Notes: generated from the sequence alone by a model not told the origin. Shown: positions 14,021 to 23,185, numbered from the stretch's first letter. The stretch is DNA of 40,125 nt from an uncultured Clostridia bacterium (GCA_934463175.1 CAKSIW010000015.1:1-40125); one strand, 5' to 3'. Made by a program: numbers and translations.

Positions 14021-16342
14021 ATGGCGAAAATTGTTAAAGAAATTTCTGTTGATGTTGCGGCGGTCAATTTCGGCTGTCATGTTGACGCAAAGCAAAACGA
14101 CAGCAATTCACGTTTTTTGAAGGTCACTCTCACAAATGAGGGTGTGCCGGTTGAAATCGGCGGAGATACGGCGGTGACGGTCAATGTTCTCCGCGCGGAC
14201 GGCGAACGGAAGATATTCGCAGGAGATGTAAATGCCGATGGCTCGGTCACAGTCCCGATTGCAGACTGGCTGCTCGCAGTCTCCGGCTGTGCCGAATGCG
14301 ATATTTCAGTTGTTGACGCGGACGGCAGAAAGCTCACAAGCTTTCTTTTCGAGGTGGAGGTCGAACGCTCGGCTTGTTCAAGCGATGTTATCTCCGATTC
14401 AAAGGACTTCGATTTGCTCGTCCGTCTGATTTCATCCTGCCGTGAGGCAAAAAATGACTGCAATTCCGCAGCCGACACGGCAAACACTGCGGCAGAAACT
14501 GCGAACACGGCGGCTGCGAATGCAGACAGCAAGGCAAATGCGGCAAACACTGCGGCAGAAACTGCGACCGCGGCGGCTGCGAATGCAGACAGAAAGGCAG
14601 CCGCGGCAAACACGGCGGCGGACACTGCGAATACGGCGGCTGCGAATGCGAACAGCAAGGCAACTGCGGCAAACACTGCGGCGGAAACCGCGAACACAGC
14701 GGCGGCGAATGCCGACAGCAAGGCAAAAGCGGCAAACACAGCGGCGGAAACCGCGAACACTGCGGCGGCAAATGCAGACAGCAAGGCAAACACGGCGAAC
14801 ACAGCAGCAGAAGCCGCGAACACAGCGGCGGCGAATGCCGACAGCAAGGCGAATGCGGCGAACACTGCGGCAAGCACCGCAAACACTGCCGCGTCCAATG
14901 CAAACAGCAAGGCAAGCACCGCGAACACAGCGGCGACAAATGCGAACAGCAAGGCAAACGCGGCAAACACGGCGGCAACAAATGCGAACACTGCGGCGAC
15001 TGCGGCGAACAACGCGGCAACCGCGGCGAACAGCGCGGCGGCAGCTGCAAACGAGGCGGCGGACAGCCTTCCGACTCTGCTTGCGGCGGAAAATATAACA
15101 TATGACAATGCAGCAAGCGGACTTTCGGCGGCAAATATGAAGGCTGCGGTTGATGAGCTTTCACTGAAGGTCGGGGCGGCGGCAAGGATTGACGCGGATT
15201 CGTGGAGCCGTGTTCAGGCAATTGTCCGTGCAGGTCTTGCACCGCAGGCGTTCAAAATCGGCGACCAGCTCACATGCAGCCATTCAAAATACGGTGAGCT
15301 GGTCTGGGACGTCATCGGCATTGACCACGATACGCCGACCGACACGAAATATACCCACAGCCTGACGCTTCAGCTCCATTCGCCGCTTTCGACGGCAATG
15401 GATTTTGACAAGCCCGAGGCAACATGGTATGTTGACGCGGAAACATATCCCGACGGTTTTGCGGCAGGAACGTATAATTTTGTTATGCCGTCCGACGCCA
15501 GCGATTTCACGAGCGACGGTCACGGCGGCGGAAACACATATCAGTTCACCACCACAAAGACCGTGCCTGCCGGAGGGCAGCTCAGGTTCACGTGGCAGTA
15601 CTATGCATCGCCCGACCCTGCAAACAGCAAGGTTATAACCTATAGCACATGTACGGGTGCGGCACTGGAGACGGTGGCGGTTACGCTTGGCAGTGAGGGA
15701 ACGGCATTGCCGATGCCCGGCGGAAACAATTCCACCGAGGGGGTGAATGACATTCGCCGCTCGGGAGCAGGCTCGGCAAACTGGAAAACCTCAGCAATCC
15801 GTCAGTGGCTTAACTCGGAAGGCGCGGCAAACGCATGGTGGACAGCTCAGACGGTTTATGACAGACCGCCGTCATATTCTTCAAGCGCGGGTTTTTTAAA
15901 CGGTATGGACGCGGACTTCCGTTCGGTTCTCGGAAAGGTTAAAAAGAAAACATTGAAGTATTCGGGATATGATATGCAGAAGCAAAAAAATATAGACACT
16001 ATAGATGAGAGTGATGAGAAGGTTTTCCTGCTGTCATGCACCGAAGTATACGGCGGCAGCGGCGGTTTTGGCTCTGAACTCTGTGACGGAGAGGTGTATG
16101 CATATTACGGACCGGGGCGCACGGCGGCAGTCGCACCGGGGAAATATTATTCCGATTCAAACAGGCTGAAATATAAGGGCAGCACAAAGATATGCTGGTG
16201 GCTCAGGTCGGAGCCGGCGCAGGACTATGCTTTGCATGTTCACAATTACAGCGGCACAATCGGTGTGAATACAGTCAGCACCGCGCCGGGCAGCGGACAC
16301 TATGACACCTGCTATGTTGTGCCCGCGTGCTGCATAGTCTGA
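14021..16342 (+). CDS. Tail-fibre-like protein: BppU-type N-terminus, heptad stalk, DUF6273 end
   Basis: A 773-residue protein. Residues 1 to about 125 resemble the baseplate upper protein N-terminal domain (VNVLRADGERKIFAGDVNADG, then TSFLFEVEVE). Residues about 150-347 are Ala/Asn/Thr-rich 7-residue repeats (AANTAAE-TANTAAA-NADSKAN), expected to form a trimeric coiled-coil stalk. The C-terminal ~400 residues carry a DUF6273-like domain, with KIGDQLTCSHSKYGELVWDV, SAIRQWLNSEG, KVFLLSCTEV and CWWLRSEP, probably a lectin-like host-binding tip. ATG at 14021 (GGAG 6 bases upstream) is preferred over 14009. It is oddly placed before the major tail gene. Confidence 0.75.
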   Translation: MAKIVKEISVDVAAVNFGCHVDAKQNDSNSRFLKVTLTNEGVPVEIGGDTAVTVNVLRADGERKIFAGDVNADGSVTVPIADWLLAVSGCAECDISVVDADGRKLTSFLFEVEVERSACSSDVISDSKDFDLLVRLISSCREAKNDCNSAADTANTAAETANTAAANADSKANAANTAAETATAAAANADRKAAAANTAADTANTAAANANSKATAANTAAETANTAAANADSKAKAANTAAETANTAAANADSKANTANTAAEAANTAAANADSKANAANTAASTANTAASNANSKASTANTAATNANSKANAANTAATNANTAATAANNAATAANSAAAAANEAADSLPTLLAAENITYDNAASGLSAANMKAAVDELSLKVGAAARIDADSWSRVQAIVRAGLAPQAFKIGDQLTCSHSKYGELVWDVIGIDHDTPTDTKYTHSLTLQLHSPLSTAMDFDKPEATWYVDAETYPDGFAAGTYNFVMPSDASDFTSDGHGGGNTYQFTTTKTVPAGGQLRFTWQYYASPDPANSKVITYSTCTGAALETVAVTLGSEGTALPMPGGNNSTEGVNDIRRSGAGSANWKTSAIRQWLNSEGAANAWWTAQTVYDRPPSYSSSAGFLNGMDADFRSVLGKVKKKTLKYSGYDMQKQKNIDTIDESDEKVFLLSCTEVYGGSGGFGSELCDGEVYAYYGPGRTAAVAPGKYYSDSNRLKYKGSTKICWWLRSEPAQDYALHVHNYSGTIGVNTVSTAPGSGHYDTCYVVPACCIV

Positions 16343-16358
16343 GACGGGAGGGAAAACG

Positions 16359-16568
16359 ATGTTTGGTTTCACATCAATTGAAGAAAGAGCGGCACGTGAG
16401 GCACATCTGCACGAGCTTGCCATGGCGGAGCTGCGAAAGGCGCAGTCAGACCTTGATTATGTTGCCATGATGAGCGGCGTTGAGCTGGACACGGCGGAGA
16501 CGGCAGGCGGAACGTGCGAAGCGGAAAGAGCGGAGGCAGAGGAAATTGAGCAAGCGCGAGAAGGTTAA
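16359..16568 (+). CDS. Small charged tail-operon protein
   Basis: A 69-residue, strongly helical, Ala/Glu-rich protein of unknown function, starting after GGGAGGG. It lies between the fibre gene and XkdX, the slot of small fibre-associated or chaperone proteins in PBSX-like elements. Its end overlaps the XkdX start. Confidence 0.55.
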   Translation: MFGFTSIEERAAREAHLHELAMAELRKAQSDLDYVAMMSGVELDTAETAGGTCEAERAEAEEIEQAREG

Positions 16569-16686
16569 GAATTATTATGAATGCGGACTGTGGAGCATTG
16601 AAAGAGTTCGCAATGCGGTTGTCTGCGGCTGGATTTGCGCCGTGGATTTCGAGGAAATCACGGGTACGGCATATGAGGAGAAATAA
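16546..16686 (+). CDS. xkdX: XkdX-family protein
   Basis: A 46-residue protein from a TTG at 16546 (GGAGG upstream). MSKREKVKNYYECGLWSIER followed by a variable stretch and FEEITGTAYEE matches the short XkdX pattern (KxYYxxGLYxxxxV...ItxeqYkeITG). Function is unknown; the gene normally sits at the end of tail-tip or fibre cassettes. Its presence here shows that the fibre cassette was moved as a block to a position before the major tail protein. Confidence 0.7.
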   Translation: MSKREKVKNYYECGLWSIERVRNAVVCGWICAVDFEEITGTAYEEK

Positions 16687-16729
16687 TCTGCCGCACGGCA
16701 CAAAAATATAAATTCGGGAGGGTTTATCA

Positions 16730-17221
16730 ATGAAGGATATTATGAAAAGATGCAAGAGTCTGGCGTTCTACGGAGTGCCTGAGACAACGGACGGCGGAAC
16801 GGTTTTCACCTTTCACCGCATGAAGGGCTTTGATGAGATTACAACGTCAAAGAATCCCAAGGAATATTCAAGAAAATATGTTGATGAGGAATTTGAGCAG
16901 ACCGATGTGGTCGGCTACACTCCGTCGGTTTCGTTCGGCTTTGACAGGTTCTGCGACAACGAGGTTCACAGCGACATTGCCGCGATTTTCACCGATGAGA
17001 AAACGGGGGCGGACGCGGTCAGACCGATTATTATGGTTGACATGACCTCCGATTCGCACGCGGCGGTCAAACGCGAATTTTCGGTTGTTGCACAGACAGA
17101 GGGCGACGGCACGGACGCATACCGCTACAGCGGAGAGTTCCGCACAAAGGGCGAGGTGACGCACGGCACGGCTCAAAGCTCCGATGACTGGCAGACCTGC
17201 ACGTTCACGGCGAATGCATAA
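16730..17221 (+). CDS. Major tail tube protein
   Basis: A 163-residue beta-rich protein. KSLAFYGVPETTDGG, MKGFDEITTSKNPKEYSRKY, DRFCDNEVHSDIAAIF and the C-terminal YSGEFRTKGEVTHGTA fit major tail tube proteins of Firmicute siphophages. It would polymerise around the tape measure. ATG at 16730 follows GGGAGG. Confidence 0.75.
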   Translation: MKDIMKRCKSLAFYGVPETTDGGTVFTFHRMKGFDEITTSKNPKEYSRKYVDEEFEQTDVVGYTPSVSFGFDRFCDNEVHSDIAAIFTDEKTGADAVRPIIMVDMTSDSHAAVKREFSVVAQTEGDGTDAYRYSGEFRTKGEVTHGTAQSSDDWQTCTFTANA

Positions 17222-17239
17222 TGAAAGGGGGTGCGCACA

Positions 17240-18061
17240 TTGCGGATTTTCGGAAAAAACAAGGAAGCGGCACATGGCGGCGCAAATGCGGACGGTGGTG
17301 TGCGCACGCGGTTTCGCTCTGCGAATGCGGACGGTGATATGCACACGCGGTCTCGTTCCGCGAATGCGGACGGTAATATGCGCACGCGGTCTCGTTCCGC
17401 GAATGCGGACGGTGATATGCGCACGCGGTCTCGTTCCGCGAATGCGGAGGGTGATATGCGCACGCGGTTTCGTTCAGCAAATGCGGACGGTGATATGCGC
17501 ACGCGGCTGCACTCCGCAAACGCGGTCTGCATTGACGGCGTGGACTATGAGCTGAACACCGGCTGGAGCGTGTGGCTGGAGATTGACAGCCTGCTCTCGG
17601 GCAGAGCTGCGGACGGCATGAGGCTTGCAAAGGCACTAACACTTGCCTATCCCGTCCTTCCGCACAGCCTTCTCGGGGCGGTTCGCGGAATGCTGATGTT
17701 TTTCGCGGGAGGCGGGGAACACGCGGAGGAAAGCTCCTCCGCGGCAGCTCCGCACACAAGGGTCTGCGACCTCGGGCAGGATTTTGAATATATCTGGGGA
17801 GCATTTCTTTCGGAATACGGGATTGACCTGACCGAGACGGAAATGCATTGGTGGCGGTTCCGCACGCTGCTTTCATGCCTTGGAAAGGATTGCAGATATT
17901 CTCAAATCGTCATGTATAGAAGTGTCGATTTGACAAAAATCAAGGACACGGAGCAAAGAAAGTTTTATGCGGAAATGAAGAAAAAATACAGGCTTCGGGA
18001 TATGCGCAGTGCTGAGGAGCGCGAGGCGGACTGTGCGGCGGAGCTGGAAAAGGTTTTTTAG
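17240..18061 (+). CDS. Gp15-family tail protein with N-terminal repeat expansion
   Basis: A 273-residue protein. From about residue 95 onward it matches the bacteriophage Gp15 family: IDSLLSGRAADGMRLAKALT, then FEYIWGAFLSEYGIDLTETE, MHWWRFRTLLSCLG and YRSVDLTKIKDTEQRKFYAE. These are found between tail tube and tape measure genes and probably act as tail assembly chaperones. Residues about 15-92 are six perfect-length 13-residue repeats (ANADGDMRTRSRS type) not expected in the family. TTG at 17240 is the likely start (AAAGGGGG upstream); GTG at 17231 is too close. Confidence 0.75.
   Translation: MRIFGKNKEAAHGGANADGGVRTRFRSANADGDMHTRSRSANADGNMRTRSRSANADGDMRTRSRSANAEGDMRTRFRSANADGDMRTRLHSANAVCIDGVDYELNTGWSVWLEIDSLLSGRAADGMRLAKALTLAYPVLPHSLLGAVRGMLMFFAGGGEHAEESSSAAAPHTRVCDLGQDFEYIWGAFLSEYGIDLTETEMHWWRFRTLLSCLGKDCRYSQIVMYRSVDLTKIKDTEQRKFYAEMKKKYRLRDMRSAEEREADCAAELEKVF
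17282..17515 (+). repeat. 39-bp tandem repeat, six copies, in frame
   Basis: Six head-to-tail 39-base units. Consensus starts GCGAATGCGGACGGTGATAT and continues GCGCACGCGGTCTCGTTCC. Units differ at one to eight positions and none has an indel, so each adds exactly 13 residues. The middle units are nearly identical, which points to recent slippage or unequal exchange. Confidence 0.95.
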
Positions 18062-18076
18062 GGGGTGAATGAGAGC

Positions 18077-19273
18077 ATGGCAGACAGCGAATATGGCAGA
18101 GCGGAGGGCAGACAGCTTGCACAGAACCTGGCATCGGGAATTGACGAGGCATCGGTTGAGGCTGTGACCTCGCTTGAAAATGTTTATGTCAAGCTTGAAA
18201 CAATCAGCAAAAATGCGGACGTGAACGCAAGGAATCTTGCAAAGAAGCAGCGCAAGCGCGAGCTGAAAAACCTCAAAAATGCGCTTGACCTTGAGCTGAT
18301 GACCGAGGAGGAATACTATGCGCGGCTGACGGAATACCGCGACAAAAATCTGAGCCGCGGCAGTGACGACTGGTATAAATATACCGAGGAAATCGTGAAA
18401 TATAACAAGCGTATGGCGGACGCGGTTAAGGCGCAGCAGCAGGAAATGCTGGAAGAGGCGGAGAGAATGCAGCAGCGCGTTCTTCAGCTTCAGAATCAGC
18501 TTGCCGAAAAGCTCAAAGCCGACAATGCGCCGTGGTATAAGCAGGTCACGGAGATTTTCCGCGGCGTGGGAAGCAGGGGGCGGAATGAGATATACCGCAC
18601 CGACTATCTGACCGATTTCGGCACTGAGATTGAGCTGCTTGAAAAATACCGCGACGCGGTTATGGGACTGAAAAATCTCGGGAACATACCGAACGGAGTG
18701 TTTGACGACATTTCGCAGATGAGCGTTGAGGAGGGGCTGCGTGCGGCGCAGTCGATTCTTTCGGCAGCACCCGAGGCAAGGTCGCGCTTCATTGAGGGAT
18801 ATTCGGCGCGTGAGAAGCTTGCCGACGGCATATCCGCACAGCTTAATCCGATTCTGAACCGTGAGCTTTTGCAGGAGGCAGGGATATATTCCGCGGAGGC
18901 GTTCAATTCGGCATATTTCAGCCGCGATGACGGCGAGAAAACCGAGTTTGTGAAGCTTCTGGAGCAGAGCTTTGAAAGCGTTCCCGAAAGCTACCGCACG
19001 CTCGGCGGTCAGGCGGCAGGCGCGTTTGCGGACGGGTTTTCTGCGTCGCTGCCCGATTTGATGAGCAAAATCCGCGCGGCTCTGACAGAGCAGATGAACA
19101 GCCTTGCGTCGTCGCTTGCGTCGGGCGTAAAGAGCAGTGTGATGTCATCGGGGTCGAACACGAAAACGTATAACAACACCTTCACCTTCAATTCGTCGCG
19201 CGACACAACAACGCAGCAGCTGCGTGCGGCAAAGCACGCGGCGGCACTGAAACGGCTGAGAGGGGGAGAATGA
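18077..19273 (+). CDS. Short tail tape measure protein
   Basis: A 398-residue protein with a long charged helical region (about 20-150) and a C-terminal SSLASGVKSSVMSSGSNTKT followed by NNTFTFNSS, the ending commonly seen in Firmicute tape measure proteins. No membrane-spanning stretch or lytic domain is apparent. The start ATG at 18077 follows AGGGGGTG. By the rule of about 1.5 angstrom of tail per residue, the tail would be only about 60 nm long (inference). Confidence 0.6.
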   Translation: MADSEYGRAEGRQLAQNLASGIDEASVEAVTSLENVYVKLETISKNADVNARNLAKKQRKRELKNLKNALDLELMTEEEYYARLTEYRDKNLSRGSDDWYKYTEEIVKYNKRMADAVKAQQQEMLEEAERMQQRVLQLQNQLAEKLKADNAPWYKQVTEIFRGVGSRGRNEIYRTDYLTDFGTEIELLEKYRDAVMGLKNLGNIPNGVFDDISQMSVEEGLRAAQSILSAAPEARSRFIEGYSAREKLADGISAQLNPILNRELLQEAGIYSAEAFNSAYFSRDDGEKTEFVKLLEQSFESVPESYRTLGGQAAGAFADGFSASLPDLMSKIRAALTEQMNSLASSLASGVKSSVMSSGSNTKTYNNTFTFNSSRDTTTQQLRAAKHAAALKRLRGGE

Positions 19274-19274
19274 G

Positions 19275-20276
19275 ATGGAGGACATAGTATTCTACAATTT
19301 CAGCTTTGAGCGGCTCGCCGTCCGCGGCAGGGTCATATCCGAAAACCTGACTGTGAAGTTCCGCGGATACGGCACATTTGAGCTGCACCTTCCGCTGACC
19401 GACTCGGAAATAATCGAAATACTGGAGCAGAACGAATATATATTCTGCGTTCAGGGAGACAATCAGGCGGTTGTCACGGGCTGGCGGCTTGATGAGGATA
19501 TTGCGGTGTTCGGCAAAACGCCCGAATGGCTGCTGACAAAATATATCCTTCCGAAGGGCTTTTCGGTCAGCCGCGTTTTCCCCGACGAGGCGGCACGGCG
19601 CGCTCTGACAAAGGTTCTCGGCAGCGATGTCACCTTCGGGGAATACCGAATCACAGGGGGCAAGACAGTGACTCTCACCACCGACAAGCCGCAGACGCTA
19701 TATGAATTCATATCCGACACCCTGCACGAGGTCACCGTGCTTGACGCAAGCCGAAAGCTTGTCACGGTCAGACCGGGGTTTCGGCTCAGGGCCGATGCGC
19801 GCGCGAAAAAGCTGGTGTTTGACACGCTCATGGGAGATGAGCGGAGAGTGATTCTTTCGCAGTCGGACAAGTCGGCATACGGAATGATATATACGCGCGA
19901 GCTGGAGGACAAAACCACGGGCGGCGTGTGGTATCAGAAGAAAACAACAGCGGAGGACGGCACTGAGACGGTCGAATGGACACAGACCGCGGCAGGGTCG
20001 CAGACGGGGTTCAGAAAATGGAGTGCGGTGATTCCGGAGACGCTGACAGATGACGAGCTGAAGAAGAAAACCGCAGAGCTTGCGGCGAGCGAGAACATTG
20101 AGTGCGACGTGCGGCGGCTTGAGCTTGGGCGCGACTATGACATAGGCGACCGCGTGCGTGTCCGTTTCGAGACGGAGGGGTTCAAAAAGACCCTGAAAAG
20201 ATACGTGACGGGTGTTGAGATATATAATGACACGGACGGCTGCGGTGTGCGTCCGATTCTGGAGGTTGAGTTGTAA
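19275..20276 (+). CDS. Tail-tip protein (ReqiPepy6 Gp37-like)
   Basis: A 333-residue protein beginning one base after the tape measure stop. RGYGTFELHLPLTDSEIIE near residue 35 and the C-terminal DIGDRVRVRFETEG with LEVEL end fit the siphovirus Gp37-like/tail-associated family, which forms part of the tail tip. No enzymatic domain is apparent. Its stop overlaps the next start by one base. Confidence 0.7.
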   Translation: MEDIVFYNFSFERLAVRGRVISENLTVKFRGYGTFELHLPLTDSEIIEILEQNEYIFCVQGDNQAVVTGWRLDEDIAVFGKTPEWLLTKYILPKGFSVSRVFPDEAARRALTKVLGSDVTFGEYRITGGKTVTLTTDKPQTLYEFISDTLHEVTVLDASRKLVTVRPGFRLRADARAKKLVFDTLMGDERRVILSQSDKSAYGMIYTRELEDKTTGGVWYQKKTTAEDGTETVEWTQTAAGSQTGFRKWSAVIPETLTDDELKKKTAELAASENIECDVRRLELGRDYDIGDRVRVRFETEGFKKTLKRYVTGVEIYNDTDGCGVRPILEVEL

Positions 20277-21127
20277 TGCTGACAATGAAATATAAAAACG
20301 AGCGCGGAGAGGTGACACTCTCGGGGGGCGGCTCATCGGTGTTCCGCGTCACGGCGGCAGAGGGGCTTGGACTGTGCGAAAAGGAATGTCAGACCGTGAT
20401 ATATGCAGGCTATGACGGACAGGAGACGGTTTCATCGAGATATGCGGCGCGGTGCGTGACGGTGGCGGGGGATATATCGTCATCGGCTGCGGCGGAGGAG
20501 CTGAGACGTGCGGCGGACGTGCTGTGCGGCGAGGGGTATCTTTATGTTCTGGACGGAGACATGAGGCGGAGGATATATTGCAAAAGCACGGTGTTTCCAG
20601 ATGTGGGGCTGATTCTGCGCGGACGGCTTGCGAGCTTTGCGGTGCAGTTTATGTGTGACAGCCCGTTTTTTGAGGACGCGGAAGATACGGTTGCGGCGGT
20701 ATATGCGAGGTCAAAAAATATTGCAGAACCGTTCACGCTGCCGTGCATGTTCGGTGAGACGACCACGGGCGCGGACGTGACGGTGCAGACGAGGCGCGGA
20801 GTTGAGCCGCGCGTGAGGATATACTGCGCAAAGACGCTGGAAAATGCGGAGACGCTGAAGATTGAGAATGAAACCACGGGAAAGTCGCTGACGTTTTCGC
20901 ACACTCCGACCGCCGGGGAGACGATTGTGATTGATGTGAAGGAGAGGACGGCTGAAAGCTCCGTTTCGGGGAGTATCATAAACAGTCTGACAGATGATTC
21001 ATATCTGAATGAGTTCCGGCTGGAATACGGGACGAACAGAATCACGGCTGAAATCGGAGGCGTCAGTCTGGGACTGACCGTGGAGTGTGTGTATAATAAT
21101 TGCTATGAAGAAGCAATGATTATATAA
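20276..21127 (+). CDS. Distal tail/Sipho_tail-like protein
   Basis: A 283-residue beta-rich protein. The pattern VTLSGGGSSVFRVTAAEGLG, then GDMRRRIYCKSTVFPDVGL and AVQFMCDSPFF, is typical of siphophage distal-tail proteins (N-terminal ring domain followed by a jelly-roll domain). Such proteins usually directly follow the tape measure; here the order relative to the Gp37-like gene is reversed. A repeat block follows its stop. Confidence 0.7.
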   Translation: MLTMKYKNERGEVTLSGGGSSVFRVTAAEGLGLCEKECQTVIYAGYDGQETVSSRYAARCVTVAGDISSSAAAEELRRAADVLCGEGYLYVLDGDMRRRIYCKSTVFPDVGLILRGRLASFAVQFMCDSPFFEDAEDTVAAVYARSKNIAEPFTLPCMFGETTTGADVTVQTRRGVEPRVRIYCAKTLENAETLKIENETTGKSLTFSHTPTAGETIVIDVKERTAESSVSGSIINSLTDDSYLNEFRLEYGTNRITAEIGGVSLGLTVECVYNNCYEEAMII

Positions 21128-21273
21128 ATATTTTTTATGGAAACTTTGTTTCCAAACCTTTTTTATGGGGGCGCTGTCCCCAAACCCCCGTTTTCAAGGC
21201 TTTGTCTTGAATGGCTCACGGCACTGCCGCGCAAGGGGTTTTAATGGAAACTTTGTTTCCAAACCTCTTTTTA
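21128..21273. repeat. Small hairpin repeats after the distal-tail gene
   Basis: Two copies of GGAAACTTTGTTTCC (21139-21153, 21246-21260), each followed by a GGGGGC-NNN-GCCCC-type box, with CAAGGCTTTGTCTTG between them. There is no coding potential beyond repeat frames. Confidence 0.75.
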
Positions 21274-21853
21274 TGGGGGCACTGCCCCCAAACCCCCTAT
21301 GCGCCGTCATTCGTCTCGGTTGGATTAATTGCTCAAACAAGGGATTTTAGCCGCACTCACAGATTAAAGCCGAAATCATCGGCTTTGCTGTGCTGAACCG
21401 TGCGCACAATTAGGGAAAATAAAAATGTGTGCGCACGGTTCACGGCGAAAATCCGTGTTTTTCGCAAAATCCAACTGCGAGCCAAATAACAAGGCGCGAC
21501 TTAAAGATATACTCTGCGGAATGACTTCAGAAAAAATCATAAAGATTGCGCCTTGCGTCGGTCTTGATGACGGAGTTTGCGCGGAACAAGAATTTTTGGC
21601 GTGAAACGCACGCACAAATCAATCAGTTTCATTAAACTGTGCGTGTGTTTCAGTCCGACAAAACCGTAGGCTGCGGTTTTAATTCGGACGGCGGCGCACT
21701 TGTCTTGGGGGGGGAGGGCTCCCGAAAAGCGGAGCTTTTTGGGAAAGAGGAGCCGCCAAGCACGGAGCGACTGTCCGACCGACAAGGGAGGACGGAGCAA
21801 AATTGCTTGTGCTGCGACGACGCATAGGGGGCTGCGGGGGCGGCACCCCCGCA
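21274..21853. repeat. Composite palindromic element E3
   Basis: The composite consists of G-box 21274-21290, left unit 21301-21497 on plus (stem II 21395-21441), right unit from 21548 on minus (stem II 21603-21651, stem I about 21653-21689), an X module at about 21700-21826 in place of the usual outer arm, and G-box 21833-21853 (TGCGGGGGC...CCCCCGCA). Layout and orientation match E1 and E2. Confidence 0.9.
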
Positions 21854-21990
21854 AAAAGGGTTTTGGGGGCAACGCCCCCACAGAATAAAAAGGTGTTGGG
21901 GAATTTCCCCGACAAAAAAGAGGTTTTGGAAACTTCATTTCCTATAAAAAAAGTTGTGGCGGCACTGCTCCACAAGAAAAAAGAGTAGGA
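21854..21990. repeat. G-box array before the 22002 gene
   Basis: Short hairpins (TGGGGGCAACGCCCCCA, TGGGGAATTTCCCC, GGAAACTTCATTTCC) leading up to the AGGAGGAAAAG ribosome binding site of the next gene. Confidence 0.7.
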
Positions 21991-22001
21991 GGAAAAGAAA
22001 A

Positions 22002-22763
22002 ATGGCAATAACATACAGCTTTGCGGACAATGTGTCATACGGCACGGAGGACGTGAACAACATAACGGCAAGACTGGTCGGTGCAGGGATTGCGCCGTTT
22101 GCGGCAAAGAACAGCTATTCCCCGTCCGACCTCAACGCGCTCACCGCGGCGGTGACGTCCTCAGGCGTTAGCCCGAACTGCTGCCGCTGCACCAAATCGG
22201 GAACTGCGGTCAGCGTGGCGCAGGGAATCATATATTTTGAAAACGGCGTGACAATGGAAGTTGACAGCGAGGGATATTCCGTCACCGTGCCGCAGAACAC
22301 GGCAGGGTATGTTTATGCATACTATAACGATTCGCTCCAGACGGCGGACATTGTATTCACGGCGGAGCTGCCGCAGACGGGATATTATGTTCTTCTGGCG
22401 GAAATATCAGCAGCAGGCGCACTCACCGACCGCAGAACTCCTGCGCGGTCAAAGGTTGCAACCTTCGGCACAAACGCAGCATATGAGTTCACACCGACCG
22501 CCGATGAGACCGTGCTTGATCTGGACACGACAAAGTTCACATATCTCATTCTGACGGGAAACTATGCGGCTTCGGGCTATTTCAATTACGGAGTATACAG
22601 CATAAAGGACCGTGCATGGCTTTATAACATCAGTTATAGCAATAACTACTGGCACGGATATATTCAGGCGAACACCGCAAAGTTTGCTGTCACGGTCACA
22701 TCGGGGCGGATTACAATCGGTGCGGATGACAGACTGCGCGGCGCAAAGCTTGTTTTGATATAG
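22002..22763 (+). CDS. Phage tail/fibre-associated protein
   Basis: A 253-residue protein. The N-terminal half (MAITYSFADNVSYGTEDVNN, then ARLVGAGIAPF and an aromatic-rich beta segment) resembles baseplate/fibre proteins of Firmicute phages. The C-terminal ~90 residues are Tyr/Asn-rich beta strands likely to form a receptor-binding tip. ATG at 22002 follows GTAGGAGG. Function is inferred from composition and position before the lysis end of the operon. Confidence 0.55.
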   Translation: MAITYSFADNVSYGTEDVNNITARLVGAGIAPFAAKNSYSPSDLNALTAAVTSSGVSPNCCRCTKSGTAVSVAQGIIYFENGVTMEVDSEGYSVTVPQNTAGYVYAYYNDSLQTADIVFTAELPQTGYYVLLAEISAAGALTDRRTPARSKVATFGTNAAYEFTPTADETVLDLDTTKFTYLILTGNYAASGYFNYGVYSIKDRAWLYNISYSNNYWHGYIQANTAKFAVTVTSGRITIGADDRLRGAKLVLI

Positions 22764-22774
22764 GAGGAAGAGAA

Positions 22775-23185
22775 ATGCTGACGATGAAGGAGCTTGATGA
22801 GCCGTCACGGCTGAGCCGCGCGATTGCCGACAAAACGGAGCGGCTTGTGAATATGAAATATTTTGCGCGTGTGGGCGGCGAGTTCAGCGCGGCAAAGGAA
22901 AAAAAGATTGCGGATCTGGAACGGGAACTGCACGAGATGTGCGGAAAACATCGCATAATGCGGAAAAAGGTTGTTGATTTTGTCGATTCGATTGAGGACA
23001 GCAAAACACGGCAGATTTTCAACTACCGCTATGTCCGCGGCATGAGCTGGCGCGCGGTTGCCTCCATGCTCGGACATGACAGCTGCGGCAGTGCGGAGCG
23101 CAAGCTTGCGTCAAGATATATGAAAAAAATCGGAAACGGCGCGGAGAGCGCGGCATATGATAAAGAGGGGGTTGGTCTGAGATGA
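22775..23185 (+). CDS. ArpU/sigma-70 region 4-like regulator, copy 2
   Basis: A 136-residue paralogue of the gene at 5464: N-terminal coiled coil, then TRQIFNYRYVRGMSWRAVAS as the helix-turn-helix. ATG follows AGGAGGAAGAG. It overlaps the amidase start (ATGA). ArpU-type proteins usually occur once per phage, close to the terminase; a second copy next to lysis is unusual and suggests either a separate regulatory target or an ancestral duplication. Confidence 0.75.
   Translation: MLTMKELDEPSRLSRAIADKTERLVNMKYFARVGGEFSAAKEKKIADLERELHEMCGKHRIMRKKVVDFVDSIEDSKTRQIFNYRYVRGMSWRAVASMLGHDSCGSAERKLASRYMKKIGNGAESAAYDKEGVGLR

Noticed and set aside
14077..15242. Long minus-strand reading frames opposite the fibre stalk
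   Set aside because: They mirror the Ala/Asn-rich heptad repeat on the plus strand, are low complexity and lack ribosome binding sites.
16190..16342. Diversity-generating retroelement target at the end of the fibre gene
   Set aside because: The DUF6273-like end with CWWLRS resembles known variable-protein folds, but no reverse transcriptase or template repeat was seen in the window.
17173..17876. Minus-strand frames opposite the 39-bp repeat
   Set aside because: Repeat-driven; the plus-strand frame has a family match (Gp15) and a ribosome binding site.
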